32,024 nucleotides of DNA, from assembly GCF_000315015.1 (NCBI RefSeq), contig NZ_BAEP01000072.1:1-32024 (forward strand), given 5' to 3'. The DNA comes from Paraglaciecola mesophila KMM 241. Lineage in GTDB: Bacteria; Pseudomonadota; Gammaproteobacteria; Enterobacterales; Alteromonadaceae. Made by a program: the position numbers and the translations under genes. Positions within the stretch are counted from its first letter, which is position 1. Every line of letters begins with the position of its first letter. Shown here piece by piece: positions 1-11,074 of the stretch. Below the pieces are notes generated by a model. The model worked only from the letters and a program-made list of their open reading frames with translations. It searched no databases and was not told where the DNA came from.

Positions 1-111
1 TTTGAAAACATCGAAGAATACATCGACTATTACAACAACGAACGCATTAAGCTGAAACTAAAAGGCCTGAGTCCGATACAATATCGACATCAGGCCTTGG
101 TTGCCGCTTAG
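1..111 (+). CDS. IS3-family transposase (OrfB), C-terminal fragment
   Basis: The open frame enters from the left edge of the window and ends at TAG 109-111, so only the last 36 residues are visible. They contain the run YYNNERIKLKLKGLSP followed by QYR, which is the typical end of the integrase (DDE) domain of IS3-family OrfB, most like the IS150 group; this is recognition of the motif, not a search result. The catalytic residues lie outside the window. The reading frame is intact to its stop, so nothing suggests decay here. The element ends about 30 bp further on. It lies just downstream of the dipeptidyl peptidase gene, whose coding sequence is not interrupted. Confidence 0.85.
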   Translation, partial: FENIEEYIDYYNNERIKLKLKGLSPIQYRHQALVAA

Positions 112-141
112 AAATGAGTCCAACTTTATGGGGTCACTTCA
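112..141 (+). mobile_element. Right terminus of IS3-family element
   Basis: After the transposase stop comes a short tail containing GTCCAACTTTATGGGGTCAC and ending TTCA at 138-141. IS3-family elements end in ...CA, and GGGGTCACTTCA looks like such a terminal repeat. The left copy of the repeat is outside the window, so the exact boundary and any target duplication cannot be confirmed. Confidence 0.5.
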
Positions 142-183
142 AACAGTCGCCTTTTTACGTTTTAATATTAACGTGGAAAGATA

Positions 184-2391
184 TTACTTCATATCGAAGT
201 GACGATTAAAGAAGTTAGTAATAGTGTGAAACAAATGAATACCTGTTTGCTTGCCACGTATACTGTGTTTCTTGCCTGGGTAATCCATGCTTTCAAACGG
301 GATAGCTAAATCTTGTAAATGTTTATATAGCTTGGTGCTGTTAGTAAACAATACGTTATCGTCTGCCATACCATGGTAAATCATCAAGTCACCGGTCAGA
401 TTCTTTGCATAAGGGAAAACAGAAGAAGCAATATATGCATCTTCATCTTCTTTTGGGTTACCCATGTAACGCTCGGTGTAATGGGTATCGTATAACCCCC
501 AGTCTGTGACGGGCGCACCAGCAACACCAGCTTTAAAATACTCCCCAGCCTTAAACATGCTCATCAGAGACATATAACCGCCGTAACTGTGGCCATAAAT
601 ACCAATACGTTCTGGGTCGACATAAGGTAATTTACGCAAGAATTTTACACCCGCTATTTGGTCATCTACTTCTGTGCTACCCATTTTCTTATAAAGTGGA
701 TCTTCAAAGCCTTTACCACGGTAGTTCGAACCACGATTGTCCACTGAAAACACCACATAGCCTTTACTTGCCCAATACTGCATTAACAAGCCACGATTGC
801 CGCCCCAGCTATTTGTCACCACTTGCGCATGAGGGCCGCCGTATACGTAAACAATAACAGGGTGCTTACCTTGAGTTTTTTTCGGTGTGTACAAGCGATA
901 ATAAAGCTCTGTGCCATTTTCAGTAATAAAGCTATCGAGCGTTGGCTCAACCCAATCCTTTTGCAATGCCTCTAATGGGTGACCTGCTTTAATCGCATTT
1001 TCACTTAACCAAGCCAAGTGCGTACCATCGGCCTGATGCAAGCTGACCTGCCATGGCGTATTAGCTGTCGAGAATTTATCCACATAAACAGAAGCGTCAT
1101 CGCTAAAGCTAGGCCCGTGGGTACCACTGCGTTGGCTAATTTTCTTGATATCGCCACCAGCAATAGCGACTGAGTAAATGTGTTGTTCAAGAGGCGTGTC
1201 AACGCGACCAGTAAAATACACTAGGCCTTGCTTTTCGTTAATGGCTTCAATTTCATCCACCACCCAGTCGCCTTTCGTCAACTGACGTACCAAGGTGCCG
1301 TCGGTTTTATATAGGTAAAGGTGTTTATATCCGCTTTTCTCTGATGCCCAAATAAAATGCTTTTGGTCATTTAAAAAGTGCAGGTCGTCATTTAAATTAA
1401 CCCAAGTATTACTCGATTCTGTTAGCAATACGCTTTGCTTGGCTGTTTTGCTGTCAAACGCGCGTAACTCAAGTGCTTGTTGGTTACGGCTTTGCCACTG
1501 GTAAGTTAAAGTTTGGCTGTCTTTCATCCAATTTACCCGAGCAAGGTAAATGTCTTGCTCTTTACCTAAATCAACCCATTGGGTGTCGCCGCTAGCAAGA
1601 TCTTTCACTGCAAGTTTTACCGTGACGTTCGGCGTGCCCGCACTTGGGTAACGCTGATTGATCATTTTAATGGAGTCGGCGTAAATTTCGCTACGGGTAA
1701 TTTCGTCAACCGGTGTCTCATCCACTTGGGTAAATGCGATTTTGCTTTCATCTGGTGACCACCAGTAGCCAGTCATGCGGCCCATTTCTTCTTGAGCGAC
1801 AAACTCCGCCATGGCATTTTTGATTGGGCCTTTGCCATCAAACGTTAGCTGGGTTTCTACTTGGGTATTGATGTCTTTAATGAACAAATTTTGCTCACGT
1901 ACATAAGAGATAAAATTCGCTTTGGGTGAAAAACGAATATCAGTTTCAAATGCCTCTGTGTCTAAAATCTTTTGCGCTTTGTCATCCCCTAAACGGAAAT
2001 AGTAGGCATCCCCCGCTAACGGAAACAACAAGGCCTTGCCATCGTCTGACCAAAAGTAATTCACTATGCCTGAGCCACTAAGACGCATGCGCTCACGGCG
2101 AGCTTTTTCCTCATCAGATAAGGTTTCAGGGCCGCTATGTAAATCGTCTGAGTTGAACAACATTTGGGTTTTCCCCGTTGCAATGTTGTATTCCCAAAGG
2201 TCGTAACGCTCATAATCTGTGGTTTTCCCCTGTAAAAAGGTCACGCGCTGTCCGTCTGGAGAGACTTTTACGCTATTCGGTGAGCTGCCTTCTAAGGCGG
2301 GAGAGTCAAAAATGCGTTCTATCGTTAGATTTTCAGTTGCCATTGCCGGTACCACCAGTGAACATAACAAGATCCAAATGAGATTTTTCAT
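184..2391 (-). CDS. S9B dipeptidyl peptidase IV-like serine peptidase, secreted
   Basis: A 735-residue protein with a signal peptide (MKNLIWILLCSLVVPAMA), an N-terminal beta-propeller region (about 30-480) and a C-terminal alpha/beta-hydrolase domain. The nucleophile lies in GHSYGGY (Ser602), the acid is in ADDNVLF (Asp677 or Asp678) and the base is His709 in KKHSIRG, so the triad is complete. The paired Glu in FVAQEEMGR matches the DPP4-type motif that binds the substrate N-terminus, which favours release of N-terminal dipeptides over endopeptidase activity. It probably acts in the periplasm on peptides taken up from protein degradation. ATG 2391 has an AAGG-type Shine-Dalgarno sequence about 10 nt upstream. 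Length and motifs are normal for the family. The gene diverges from the one at 2455. Confidence 0.92.
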   Translation of the reverse strand: MKNLIWILLCSLVVPAMATENLTIERIFDSPALEGSSPNSVKVSPDGQRVTFLQGKTTDYERYDLWEYNIATGKTQMLFNSDDLHSGPETLSDEEKARRERMRLSGSGIVNYFWSDDGKALLFPLAGDAYYFRLGDDKAQKILDTEAFETDIRFSPKANFISYVREQNLFIKDINTQVETQLTFDGKGPIKNAMAEFVAQEEMGRMTGYWWSPDESKIAFTQVDETPVDEITRSEIYADSIKMINQRYPSAGTPNVTVKLAVKDLASGDTQWVDLGKEQDIYLARVNWMKDSQTLTYQWQSRNQQALELRAFDSKTAKQSVLLTESSNTWVNLNDDLHFLNDQKHFIWASEKSGYKHLYLYKTDGTLVRQLTKGDWVVDEIEAINEKQGLVYFTGRVDTPLEQHIYSVAIAGGDIKKISQRSGTHGPSFSDDASVYVDKFSTANTPWQVSLHQADGTHLAWLSENAIKAGHPLEALQKDWVEPTLDSFITENGTELYYRLYTPKKTQGKHPVIVYVYGGPHAQVVTNSWGGNRGLLMQYWASKGYVVFSVDNRGSNYRGKGFEDPLYKKMGSTEVDDQIAGVKFLRKLPYVDPERIGIYGHSYGGYMSLMSMFKAGEYFKAGVAGAPVTDWGLYDTHYTERYMGNPKEDEDAYIASSVFPYAKNLTGDLMIYHGMADDNVLFTNSTKLYKHLQDLAIPFESMDYPGKKHSIRGKQTGIHLFHTITNFFNRHFDMK

Positions 2392-2454
2392 TATTATCAG
2401 TATCCTTTAACCATAAGCTGCGCATTGTAAAGACTTGATCCGCATAGGTAAAAC

Positions 2455-3105
2455 ATGAAGAACATAAATACCGCGTTAGTTTTAGGCGCAACGGGTCTAG
2501 TGGGTAAAGCTTTAGTGACACAATTATTCTCAGACTCGCGTTATTGCAAGGTAACCTGCCTGGTGCGAAAGCCGCTGAAACACTGTGATTACCCCGACCC
2601 AAAGGGCATATTAGAGCCCATCGTTATCGACTTCGATGCACTGCAAGACTACCAAGGGTATTTTAACGCTGACCATATTTATGTGTGCCTAGGTACCACC
2701 ATTAAACACGCGAAAAGCAGAGCTGCCTTTCGTAAAGTCGATTTTGAGTACGTTCACATTGCGGCCCAGCTTGCCCGAGCACAAAAAGCAAAGAGCTTTG
2801 TGTGGATATCCTCTGTAGGGGCCAACGCCAAAAGTAAAAGCTTTTACTTACGAGTGAAAGGTGAATTAGAAAACGCCATATTGAACCTGTCAGGTTTGCA
2901 GCACCCCAGTGCAGTACGCCCATCACTATTGCTTGGGGAGCGCCCGGAAACACGCTTTGCCGAGCGCATAGGAATTGTATTTGCCAAGCTTATTTCCCCA
3001 TTGTTGTTTGGTCGCTGGGCGAAATATAAGCCTGTGAGCGCAAGGCAAGTGGCAGCGCATATGATAACCCTACAAAACTTCTCTGCTAAAGAGAGTGCTA
3101 AATGA
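2455..3105 (+). CDS. NAD(P)-binding Rossmann-fold oxidoreductase-like protein (YraR/HTATIP2-like)
   Basis: A 216-residue protein starting with a dinucleotide-binding motif, GATGLVGKALV (residues 10-20), typical of the atypical/extended short-chain dehydrogenase fold. VCLGTTIKHAKS and a later WISSVGANAKS block followed by YLRVKGELE are the pattern seen in the YraR/HTATIP2 group of small NAD(P)H-binding proteins; the Tyr-x-x-x-Lys pair is YLRVK. No signal peptide or membrane segment is evident. Substrate unknown. The ATG has AGG about 6 nt upstream. It is followed after 31 bp by trmN6 on the same strand and is probably co-transcribed with it. Confidence 0.75.
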   Translation: MKNINTALVLGATGLVGKALVTQLFSDSRYCKVTCLVRKPLKHCDYPDPKGILEPIVIDFDALQDYQGYFNADHIYVCLGTTIKHAKSRAAFRKVDFEYVHIAAQLARAQKAKSFVWISSVGANAKSKSFYLRVKGELENAILNLSGLQHPSAVRPSLLLGERPETRFAERIGIVFAKLISPLLFGRWAKYKPVSARQVAAHMITLQNFSAKESAK

Positions 3106-3136
3106 TTACTAAAAAGAGCGCGAAAAAGGGCACTCA

Positions 3137-3928
3137 ATGAAACGCCAAGGGTTTCAATTTAAACAGTTCTTTATCGAGCATCAAGATTGCGCTATGAAAG
3201 TCGGCACCGACAGCATCATGCTCGGCAGTTGGGTGAAAGTGTGTGATTTAGCGAATGCCTCAGGTGTACAAAAATGCCTAGACATAGGCACTGGTAGCGG
3301 CTTGTTAGCGGTAATGCTGGCGCAAAAAAGCAACGAGCAAACCCATATTAGCGGAATTGATATCGATAAGGACGCTATTGGACAGGCTAAACGTAATATG
3401 GCCAGCAGTCCTTGGTCGCATAGACTGGATGCGCAGCAAGCCAGTGTGCAATCATTCACACAAAACAGTGATAACCAAAAATTTGCACTCATCATCAGTA
3501 ATCCACCGTATTTTAACAGCCCTACTTTAACGGATGAAAAACACGCCAAGAAACGCGTGACCGCTAGGCAAACCAGTGAACTAACCCATCAGACGTTGCT
3601 TAATAATGTGGTGCAATTACTTGCCCCCTCAGGTGTGTTTTACTGTGTTTTACCCAGCGACGTTAGCCAAGCATTTATCGATTTTGCAGACTCGTTAGGG
3701 TTAAATTTGATAAAGCAGTTAACGGTGTTTTCTAAACCCAATACAAGTGCCCTTCGAGAACTACTTGCCTTTCGCATTAATGACCCTTCTTGCGTACCTG
3801 CCCCCCTTAGCCGTGCCCCTATTAGTCGTGAGCCACCGACCCATAGCACCTTGACTATTTATACACAGAGTCATCAATATTCAGACCAATACATAGCCTT
3901 GTGTAAAGACTATTACTTGAAGTTTTAG
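3137..3928 (+). CDS. trmN6: tRNA1(Val) adenine(37)-N6-methyltransferase
   Basis: A 263-residue class I SAM-dependent methyltransferase. The SAM-binding loop is DIGTGSGL (residues 49-56), and the amino-methyltransferase catalytic motif is NPPYF (122-126) preceded by a hydrophobic strand. The N-terminal pattern FKQFFIEHQDCAMKVGTDS followed by the GSW turn is characteristic of YfiC/TrmN6, which makes m6A37 in tRNA1(Val). The ATG has AAGGG about 7 nt upstream. A 13-codon ORF beginning at ATG 3103 overlaps the start but is not supported as a gene. Residues 215-235 are rich in Pro/Arg/Ser and are probably a species-specific insertion. Confidence 0.88.
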   Translation: MKRQGFQFKQFFIEHQDCAMKVGTDSIMLGSWVKVCDLANASGVQKCLDIGTGSGLLAVMLAQKSNEQTHISGIDIDKDAIGQAKRNMASSPWSHRLDAQQASVQSFTQNSDNQKFALIISNPPYFNSPTLTDEKHAKKRVTARQTSELTHQTLLNNVVQLLAPSGVFYCVLPSDVSQAFIDFADSLGLNLIKQLTVFSKPNTSALRELLAFRINDPSCVPAPLSRAPISREPPTHSTLTIYTQSHQYSDQYIALCKDYYLKF

Positions 3929-4042
3929 TTGGAGCTAGCGCACAAATGCGACAAAAAATGCTAGATAGTTGATTCAAAATTACCTAATGTGAAGATAGGC
4001 AAACGTAAAAAGAGTCCGTTTGCTTTTCTTCAGGAGGTTACT

Positions 4043-4420
4043 ATGCGTGCTGTACCGCTACCAAACTCCGTTTCATCCTTGACTGATCGCTTACACGTGT
4101 TGGAGTTTCATTGGCATGGCGTCGGTCTGCAAATTCCCAAATTTGCCTTATATGCTTGTGTGCCCAACCCAACTTTCACCTGCTTCGTACAACGTCACCA
4201 CAGGCAAATCGCTATCATGGAATTTGGCCGCTACACCTTGCCTATTCTCGACCCACTAGAAGACGACTTAGAAGATCACGCTAACTTCGTGGCCATTGTC
4301 AGTGTTGCCAGAGGAAATCGCTTTGGTTTATATGGATTTCCCACCGACAGCGAAGGCCACGGTTTTACTTTACCCATGGATCACGAAAGTGTACCTAGGA
4401 TTGTCCAGTATTTCATTTGA
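4043..4420 (+). CDS. Small uncharacterised protein, possibly CheW-like
   Basis: The reading frame is open from 3989, but ATG 4043 has a perfect AGGAGG at 4032-4037 with a 5-nt spacer, so I place the start there; this gives a 125-residue protein beginning MRAVPLPNSV. The upstream 18 codons look like leader sequence. The strand pattern (LHVLEFHWHGVGLQIP, then HRQIAIMEFGRYTLPILDPL, then VAIVSVARGNRFGLYGFP) resembles the layout of a CheW domain, including a 'TLPILDP' block where CheW has 'xPVxDL'. That is a weak fold-level inference. There is no signal peptide or membrane segment, and no chemotaxis genes lie nearby. It converges on queG. Confidence 0.6.
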   Translation: MRAVPLPNSVSSLTDRLHVLEFHWHGVGLQIPKFALYACVPNPTFTCFVQRHHRQIAIMEFGRYTLPILDPLEDDLEDHANFVAIVSVARGNRFGLYGFPTDSEGHGFTLPMDHESVPRIVQYFI

Positions 4421-4494
4421 TGATGGGTGACTAACGAGTGAATGAAGCACGTGACACATATGTAAGCACGTATACGACCCCATGTGTCTATGCG

Positions 4495-5688
4495 TTAAGC
4501 ATCTCGCGCCAAGCCTTTTTCGATGCTGCGAATTAACCGCTGATTTAAGCGTTTGGCTTGCGGGGCCAATAATGAGTCATCCAGAGGCGTATTATCCTCA
4601 ATGCTCACGACCGGGATGCTTTGTGCTTTTTTTAGGTCTTGCTCATTTAGCGCCCAGCGAGCATGCTCTTGTACCAAATCTGTGCCTTGAGCAGCTAACA
4701 CTGTGAGTGCCTCGTAGGTGTGCGTTGAATAAGATGCATTGCCTAAGGCAATCGAGATATTACGTTGCCAACGTTCATGCCCTATACGGCGAATAGCGGA
4801 CCCTTCGGTATTTTTCAAAAACGTGCTCTCATCCCACATCGCCAACTCGGCCAACGTTTTATCTTGTAAAACGTCTCTGGGGTGAAAATCAGTTTCACTG
4901 GTGATTTTCGCGTAGCGGTTCCATGGACAAATCAGTTGGCAATCATCACAACCGTAAATACGATTGCCCAAAGCACGGCGAAACGCTTCAGGGATAGCAC
5001 CTTTTAATTCTATGGTTAAGTAGGAAATACAGCGTTTAGCATCTACCACATAAGGTGCGACGATAGCCTGAGTAGGGCAAATAGTCATGCACGCGTTGCA
5101 GCTACCACATTGTTCTTCAACTGGCTCATCAACTGGTAAAGGAATATCAATAAACAACTCACCTAAGAAAAACCATGACCCGCCTTGTTGATTTAACGTA
5201 AGCGAATGCTTACCCGTCCAGCCGATACCGGCTTTTTCCGCCAGTGCATGTTCTAGCACAGGGGCAGAGTCTACGAACGGCCTAAAGTTAGCGGTTGTGC
5301 ATTGTGTGCGAATTTTTTCACCCAGTTTTTTGAGCCTATTACGCAATAATTTATGGTAGTCACGACCTAGCGCGTAACGGCTTATATAAGCTGACTCTTT
5401 ATTTCTTAACGTGTGAGCAAACTTGGCATCTGGGGGTAAATAATCCATACGCACACTAATGACGCGTAGGGTACCGGGCAACAATTCAGCTGGCCTAGCG
5501 CGCTTCATGCCATGCTCAGCCATAAAATTCATTTGCCCATTATAGCCACTGTCCAACCACGATTGCAGCTTGTTTTCATGAGTAGATAAATCAATATCAG
5601 CAATACCGACTTGTTGAAAGCCTAGCGCTTCGCCCCAAGCCTTGATATTTTGGGCTAATTGATGGAGATCATATTGTGCAAAAGACAT
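4495..5688 (-). CDS. queG: Epoxyqueuosine reductase
   Basis: The enzyme carries out the last step of queuosine synthesis, reducing epoxyqueuosine to queuosine in tRNA with a cobalamin cofactor and two [4Fe-4S] clusters. The 397-residue form starting MSFAQYDLHQ at ATG 5688 is preferred over an in-frame extension to 5730, because AAGG lies 7 nt upstream and family members begin near here. Cluster ligands are visible as C194-x2-C197-x2-C200-x3-C204 and C247-x2-C250-x3-C254, with a further Cys220. PFVDSAPVLE (Asp140) matches the catalytic-acid region. A HEAT-like C-terminal tail follows. The gene is transcribed divergently from nnr, and the first 13 bases of the two coding regions overlap, as they lie side by side in E. 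coli. Confidence 0.93.
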   Translation of the reverse strand: MSFAQYDLHQLAQNIKAWGEALGFQQVGIADIDLSTHENKLQSWLDSGYNGQMNFMAEHGMKRARPAELLPGTLRVISVRMDYLPPDAKFAHTLRNKESAYISRYALGRDYHKLLRNRLKKLGEKIRTQCTTANFRPFVDSAPVLEHALAEKAGIGWTGKHSLTLNQQGGSWFFLGELFIDIPLPVDEPVEEQCGSCNACMTICPTQAIVAPYVVDAKRCISYLTIELKGAIPEAFRRALGNRIYGCDDCQLICPWNRYAKITSETDFHPRDVLQDKTLAELAMWDESTFLKNTEGSAIRRIGHERWQRNISIALGNASYSTHTYEALTVLAAQGTDLVQEHARWALNEQDLKKAQSIPVVSIEDNTPLDDSLLAPQAKRLNQRLIRSIEKGLARDA

Positions 5689-7211
5689 TAACAACCTTGA
5701 CGGCAAATTGGGCGCCGAGCAGTTTATCACAGAAAGTTTTTCTCGCGCAGCAGGTACGTCAACACGAAAAAGCCGCCGCGACAGCCAGCGGTTATCAAAT
5801 GTACGCGTTAATGCAGCGTGCCGGACAAGGCGTGTTTCGCCATCTCAAAGTCATCTTTCCCTATGTGCATAATTTATTAGTCGTTGTCGGTGCCGGCAAC
5901 AATGCTGGTGACGGCTATGTGGTTGCCACCTTGGCCAAATTTTTTGGCTGGCAAGTGACAGTGGCTGCCCTTGATCCAGATAAACCACTGCACGGAGATG
6001 CTTATACTGCGCAGCAAACTTGGTTGTCAGAAGGCGGTGAGGTTATTCCATGGCGAGATGCGGATTTTTCAATTTATGACGTTGTCGTGGACGGCATTCT
6101 TGGCACAGGATTAAATGGCCCGGTCAGAGGTGACGCCCTAGACCTTGTCCATGCCATCAATGCGTCGAGCTTACCCATATTAAGCATTGATGTACCCTCA
6201 GGGCTAAATTCTGACACAGGCGCTCCCCTTGGCGCCTGCGTTAATGCCGATTGTACCGTTACGGTCGTTGCACAAAAAGCGGGCTTGCTAACAGGGCAAG
6301 GCAAGTCGTATTGCGGCAAGCTCATCTATGATGATTTAGATATAGCAGATGCTTTCAATGCGATTGCTACGCCTCATGCTTATTTGGTCAATTATGCACA
6401 CTTACCCACACTGAATAAACGTGAGGCGAATGCCCACAAGGGCCACTTTGGCCGTTTACTGACCTTGGGTGCCAATACAGGCATGCCGGGGTCATTACGT
6501 TTGACCAGTGAAGCTGCGCTTCGCACGGGCGCTGCACTAGTGCGAGCTTATTGCCATAGCGACAGCCGATTGCCTATCTCCATGGGCCGCCCAGAATTAA
6601 TGTTAGCTAGCGACCAACTTTCAATACACCTTGATTGGTCTTCCTGCATCGCTATTGGACCAGGTTTAGGCACTGACGAATGGGCAGTGTCGTTATTTAA
6701 TGAGGTAATGAGCCATTTACATTCGACGCAAAAGCCCTGCGTTATTGACGCCGATGGACTCAATATGCTGGCAGACAGTAGTGCTTCACACCAAAGTGCA
6801 TTGTCAAAAGAGTACAGTGTAATGACCCCCCACCCAGGGGAAGCAGCGCGTTTGCTAGGCTGCAGCGTTACCGAAATAGAGCAAGACCGGCTAAAAGCAG
6901 CCCAATCACTGGCGAATAAGTACAACGCCATTGCGGTGCTTAAAGGGGCTGGCAGCATCATTAGTAATGGTGAACAAAGCTGGATTTGCACTGACGGAAA
7001 TCCTGGTATGGCAACAGCCGGTATGGGCGATACACTCACGGGTATAATTGCAGGGCTTCTTGCCCAAAAGATGACGGCCACTCAAGCGGCTTTGTATGGG
7101 GTATGTTTGCACGCAAACGCGGCGGATAACGTTGCCCACCAATATGGTCAACGTGGTATGCTTGCCAGCGATCTTTTTGAACCTTTACGAGTATTAGTTA
7201 ATCCCACATGA
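5676..7211 (+). CDS. nnr: Bifunctional NAD(P)H-hydrate repair enzyme (epimerase + ADP-dependent dehydratase)
   Basis: A 511-residue YjeF-type fusion that repairs hydrated NADH/NADPH. The N-terminal half (about 1-225) is the epimerase, marked by the GAGNNAGDGYVVA loop and the DVPSGLN block. The C-terminal half (about 235-511) is the ADP-dependent dehydratase, marked by IGPGLGTD, the MTPHPGEAARLLG stretch and the phosphate-binding NPGMATAGMGDTLTG. The start is GTG 5676, with GGAG 8 nt upstream at 5664-5667; no ATG fits the N-terminus better. Its 3' end overlaps tsaE by 4 nt, indicating translational coupling. It is the first gene of the long run that continues to hflC. Confidence 0.93.
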   Translation: MQKTLTTLTANWAPSSLSQKVFLAQQVRQHEKAAATASGYQMYALMQRAGQGVFRHLKVIFPYVHNLLVVVGAGNNAGDGYVVATLAKFFGWQVTVAALDPDKPLHGDAYTAQQTWLSEGGEVIPWRDADFSIYDVVVDGILGTGLNGPVRGDALDLVHAINASSLPILSIDVPSGLNSDTGAPLGACVNADCTVTVVAQKAGLLTGQGKSYCGKLIYDDLDIADAFNAIATPHAYLVNYAHLPTLNKREANAHKGHFGRLLTLGANTGMPGSLRLTSEAALRTGAALVRAYCHSDSRLPISMGRPELMLASDQLSIHLDWSSCIAIGPGLGTDEWAVSLFNEVMSHLHSTQKPCVIDADGLNMLADSSASHQSALSKEYSVMTPHPGEAARLLGCSVTEIEQDRLKAAQSLANKYNAIAVLKGAGSIISNGEQSWICTDGNPGMATAGMGDTLTGIIAGLLAQKMTATQAALYGVCLHANAADNVAHQYGQRGMLASDLFEPLRVLVNPT

Positions 7212-7669
7212 AGCATTCTTTTTATTTAGCAGATGAGCAAGCCACAACTGAATTAGCTGGGCAGCTTGCCAATCTCTGCAGCCGCGCTACGGTCATTTAT
7301 CTGGAAGGAGATCTCGGTGCAGGGAAAACTTCTTTTTGCCGCGGTTTTATTCACGCTTTAGGCTACAAAGGACGAGTTAAAAGCCCCACCTATACATTGG
7401 TGGAGCCATACGAAATCAATGACTGGCGCATATTTCATTTTGATTTATATCGTCTGTCTGATCCCGAAGAGTTAGAATTTATTGGCATCCGTGATTATTT
7501 TGACGACGACTGTATATGCTTAATCGAATGGGCAGATAAAGGCGAAGGCCTCTTGGCAGCGGCAGATTTACACATTAGTATTGAATTTATTGAAAATAGT
7601 CGCTCGTTAACTGTGCAAGCAAATAACGAATATGGACAAACACTACTGAGCGAATTGGCCCAAAAATGA
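7208..7669 (+). CDS. tsaE: tRNA threonylcarbamoyladenosine (t6A) biosynthesis ATPase TsaE
   Basis: A 153-residue P-loop ATPase of the YjeE family that works with TsaB and TsaD to make t6A37 on ANN-decoding tRNAs. The Walker A motif is GDLGAGKTS (residues 34-42). SPTYTLVEPY and HFDLYRL are the family's switch and Walker-B-like blocks, and LIEWADKG is the conserved IEW motif. Length is normal. It overlaps nnr by 4 nt upstream and amiB by 4 nt downstream, so all three are probably translated from one message. Confidence 0.95.
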   Translation: MKHSFYLADEQATTELAGQLANLCSRATVIYLEGDLGAGKTSFCRGFIHALGYKGRVKSPTYTLVEPYEINDWRIFHFDLYRLSDPEELEFIGIRDYFDDDCICLIEWADKGEGLLAAADLHISIEFIENSRSLTVQANNEYGQTLLSELAQK

Positions 7670-9003
7670 AGTACCTTTGGCAAAAAATAACAGCGGGAAT
7701 TCTCAGCATTATGCTGCTTTTGGTCGTTCCTGCCAGTTTTGCCAAAAATGCTATTGATAGTGTTCGAATTTGGCCGTCCCCCGGCAGCACTCGGATTGTA
7801 TTTGATCTTGAAGACACACCAGAATATAGCTATTTCACCTTAAGCAATCCCGAGCGCTTAGTTGTAGATTTAGCCAATACCAATAAAAATTTCGATTTTG
7901 CAACATTGGCCAGTAAAAGCCCGCTGGTGAAAAAACTGCGTTACAGCTCTCCGAAAGAAAAAGGCAGTATACGGGTTGTCATTGAGTTAAATAAAAAGCT
8001 CGAAAGCACGCTTTTTGCCTTGCCACCGACCGAGCCCTATCGAAATCGCTTAGTAATAGATTTAGATGATAAAAACGCCCCTCAAACTGCGCCGACGGTT
8101 GTTAAGCACAATAGTTCTCAACAATCACGTGACATTGTGATCGTGTTAGATGCTGGCCATGGCGGTGAAGACCCTGGCTCTATTGGCCGCGGCGGCACAT
8201 TTGAAAAAAACATCACCCTGAATGTTGCTCAGCGCTTAGCCAAACTGATCGATGCAGAACCCGGTATGAAAGCGGTTATGACGCGCTCAGGGGATTATTA
8301 TATTTCACCCAATAAACGCCCCGACATCGCCCGTAAGCACAAAGCGGACTTGTTGATATCAATACATGCTGACGCCTTCACCACACCTCAACCGCGAGGG
8401 GCTTCAGTGTGGGTATTATCTATGCGCCGCGCTAATTCAGAGTTAGGCCGCTGGATGGAGAAATCAGAACGCCACTCTGAGCTACTTGGCGGAGCAGCAG
8501 AGGTCATTCAAGACACGGCCAGCGAGCGCTACTTAACACAAGCCTTGCTAGATATGTCCATGGATCACTCTCTCACTACCAGTTACGATTTAAGCCGTAA
8601 GGTCATAGGCAAGTTGCGTGGCATCACCAGAATGCACAAAAAAATCCCTCAAGCGGCTAGCTTGGCGGTACTAACCGCGCCTGATATTCCGTCCATTTTG
8701 GTTGAAACGGGATTTATCTCAAACCCGAGCGAAGAGAAGAATTTGAATTGGTCCAAATTCCGCCAGCAACTGGCCGATTCAATCTTTACCGCGGTGAAAA
8801 CTCACTTTTTAGACTCCCCACCTGATGATTCACTATGGGCAAAACAGAAACGCTATAATCGTACTCACAGAGTGCGCAGCGGCGAAAGCCTATCGTTACT
8901 TGCCCAGCGCTACAATGTAGACGTAGGCGATATTAAGGCCGCGAATAACTTAAACTCCGATGTAGTGCGCATAGGACAAGTGCTGACTATTCCTCGCACT
9001 TAG
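7666..9003 (+). CDS. amiB: Periplasmic N-acetylmuramoyl-L-alanine amidase AmiB-type
   Basis: A 445-residue peptidoglycan amidase that separates daughter cells. A signal peptide ends near PASFA (about residue 26). An AMIN domain (about 30-125) directs septal localisation. The Amidase_3 zinc domain (about 158-390) has the ligands His165 in [10 protein letters not shown], Glu180 in GGTFEKN and a His in SIHADAF, with the catalytic Glu in [10 protein letters not shown] single C-terminal LysM repeat (about 400-444, [18 protein letters not shown] and a later IGQVLTIP) binds peptidoglycan. The residues between HADAF and the second half ([20 protein letters not shown]) look like the autoinhibitory helix that EnvC/NlpD-type activators displace. 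ATG overlaps the tsaE stop by 4 nt. Confidence 0.94.
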   Translation: MKYLWQKITAGILSIMLLLVVPASFAKNAIDSVRIWPSPGSTRIVFDLEDTPEYSYFTLSNPERLVVDLANTNKNFDFATLASKSPLVKKLRYSSPKEKGSIRVVIELNKKLESTLFALPPTEPYRNRLVIDLDDKNAPQTAPTVVKHNSSQQSRDIVIVLDAGHGGEDPGSIGRGGTFEKNITLNVAQRLAKLIDAEPGMKAVMTRSGDYYISPNKRPDIARKHKADLLISIHADAFTTPQPRGASVWVLSMRRANSELGRWMEKSERHSELLGGAAEVIQDTASERYLTQALLDMSMDHSLTTSYDLSRKVIGKLRGITRMHKKIPQAASLAVLTAPDIPSILVETGFISNPSEEKNLNWSKFRQQLADSIFTAVKTHFLDSPPDDSLWAKQKRYNRTHRVRSGESLSLLAQRYNVDVGDIKAANNLNSDVVRIGQVLTIPRT

Positions 9004-9052
9004 TCCGTTATACAATAACGCCACAGCTCGATTATCTTTTAAGGTCTTTTTT

Positions 9053-11057
<2,005 letters not shown>

Positions 11058-11074
<17 letters not shown>

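Noticed and set aside
3989-4042. In-frame upstream extension of the 125-residue protein
   Set aside because: The perfect AGGAGG lies inside it and serves ATG 4043.
4453-4488. Inverted repeat GACACAT ... ATGTGTC between the convergent small gene and queG
   Set aside because: The loop is 22 nt and there is no T-run on either strand, so a terminator is not supported.
5689-5730. Upstream extension of queG by 14 codons
   Set aside because: ATG 5688 has a proper ribosome-binding site and gives the family N-terminus.
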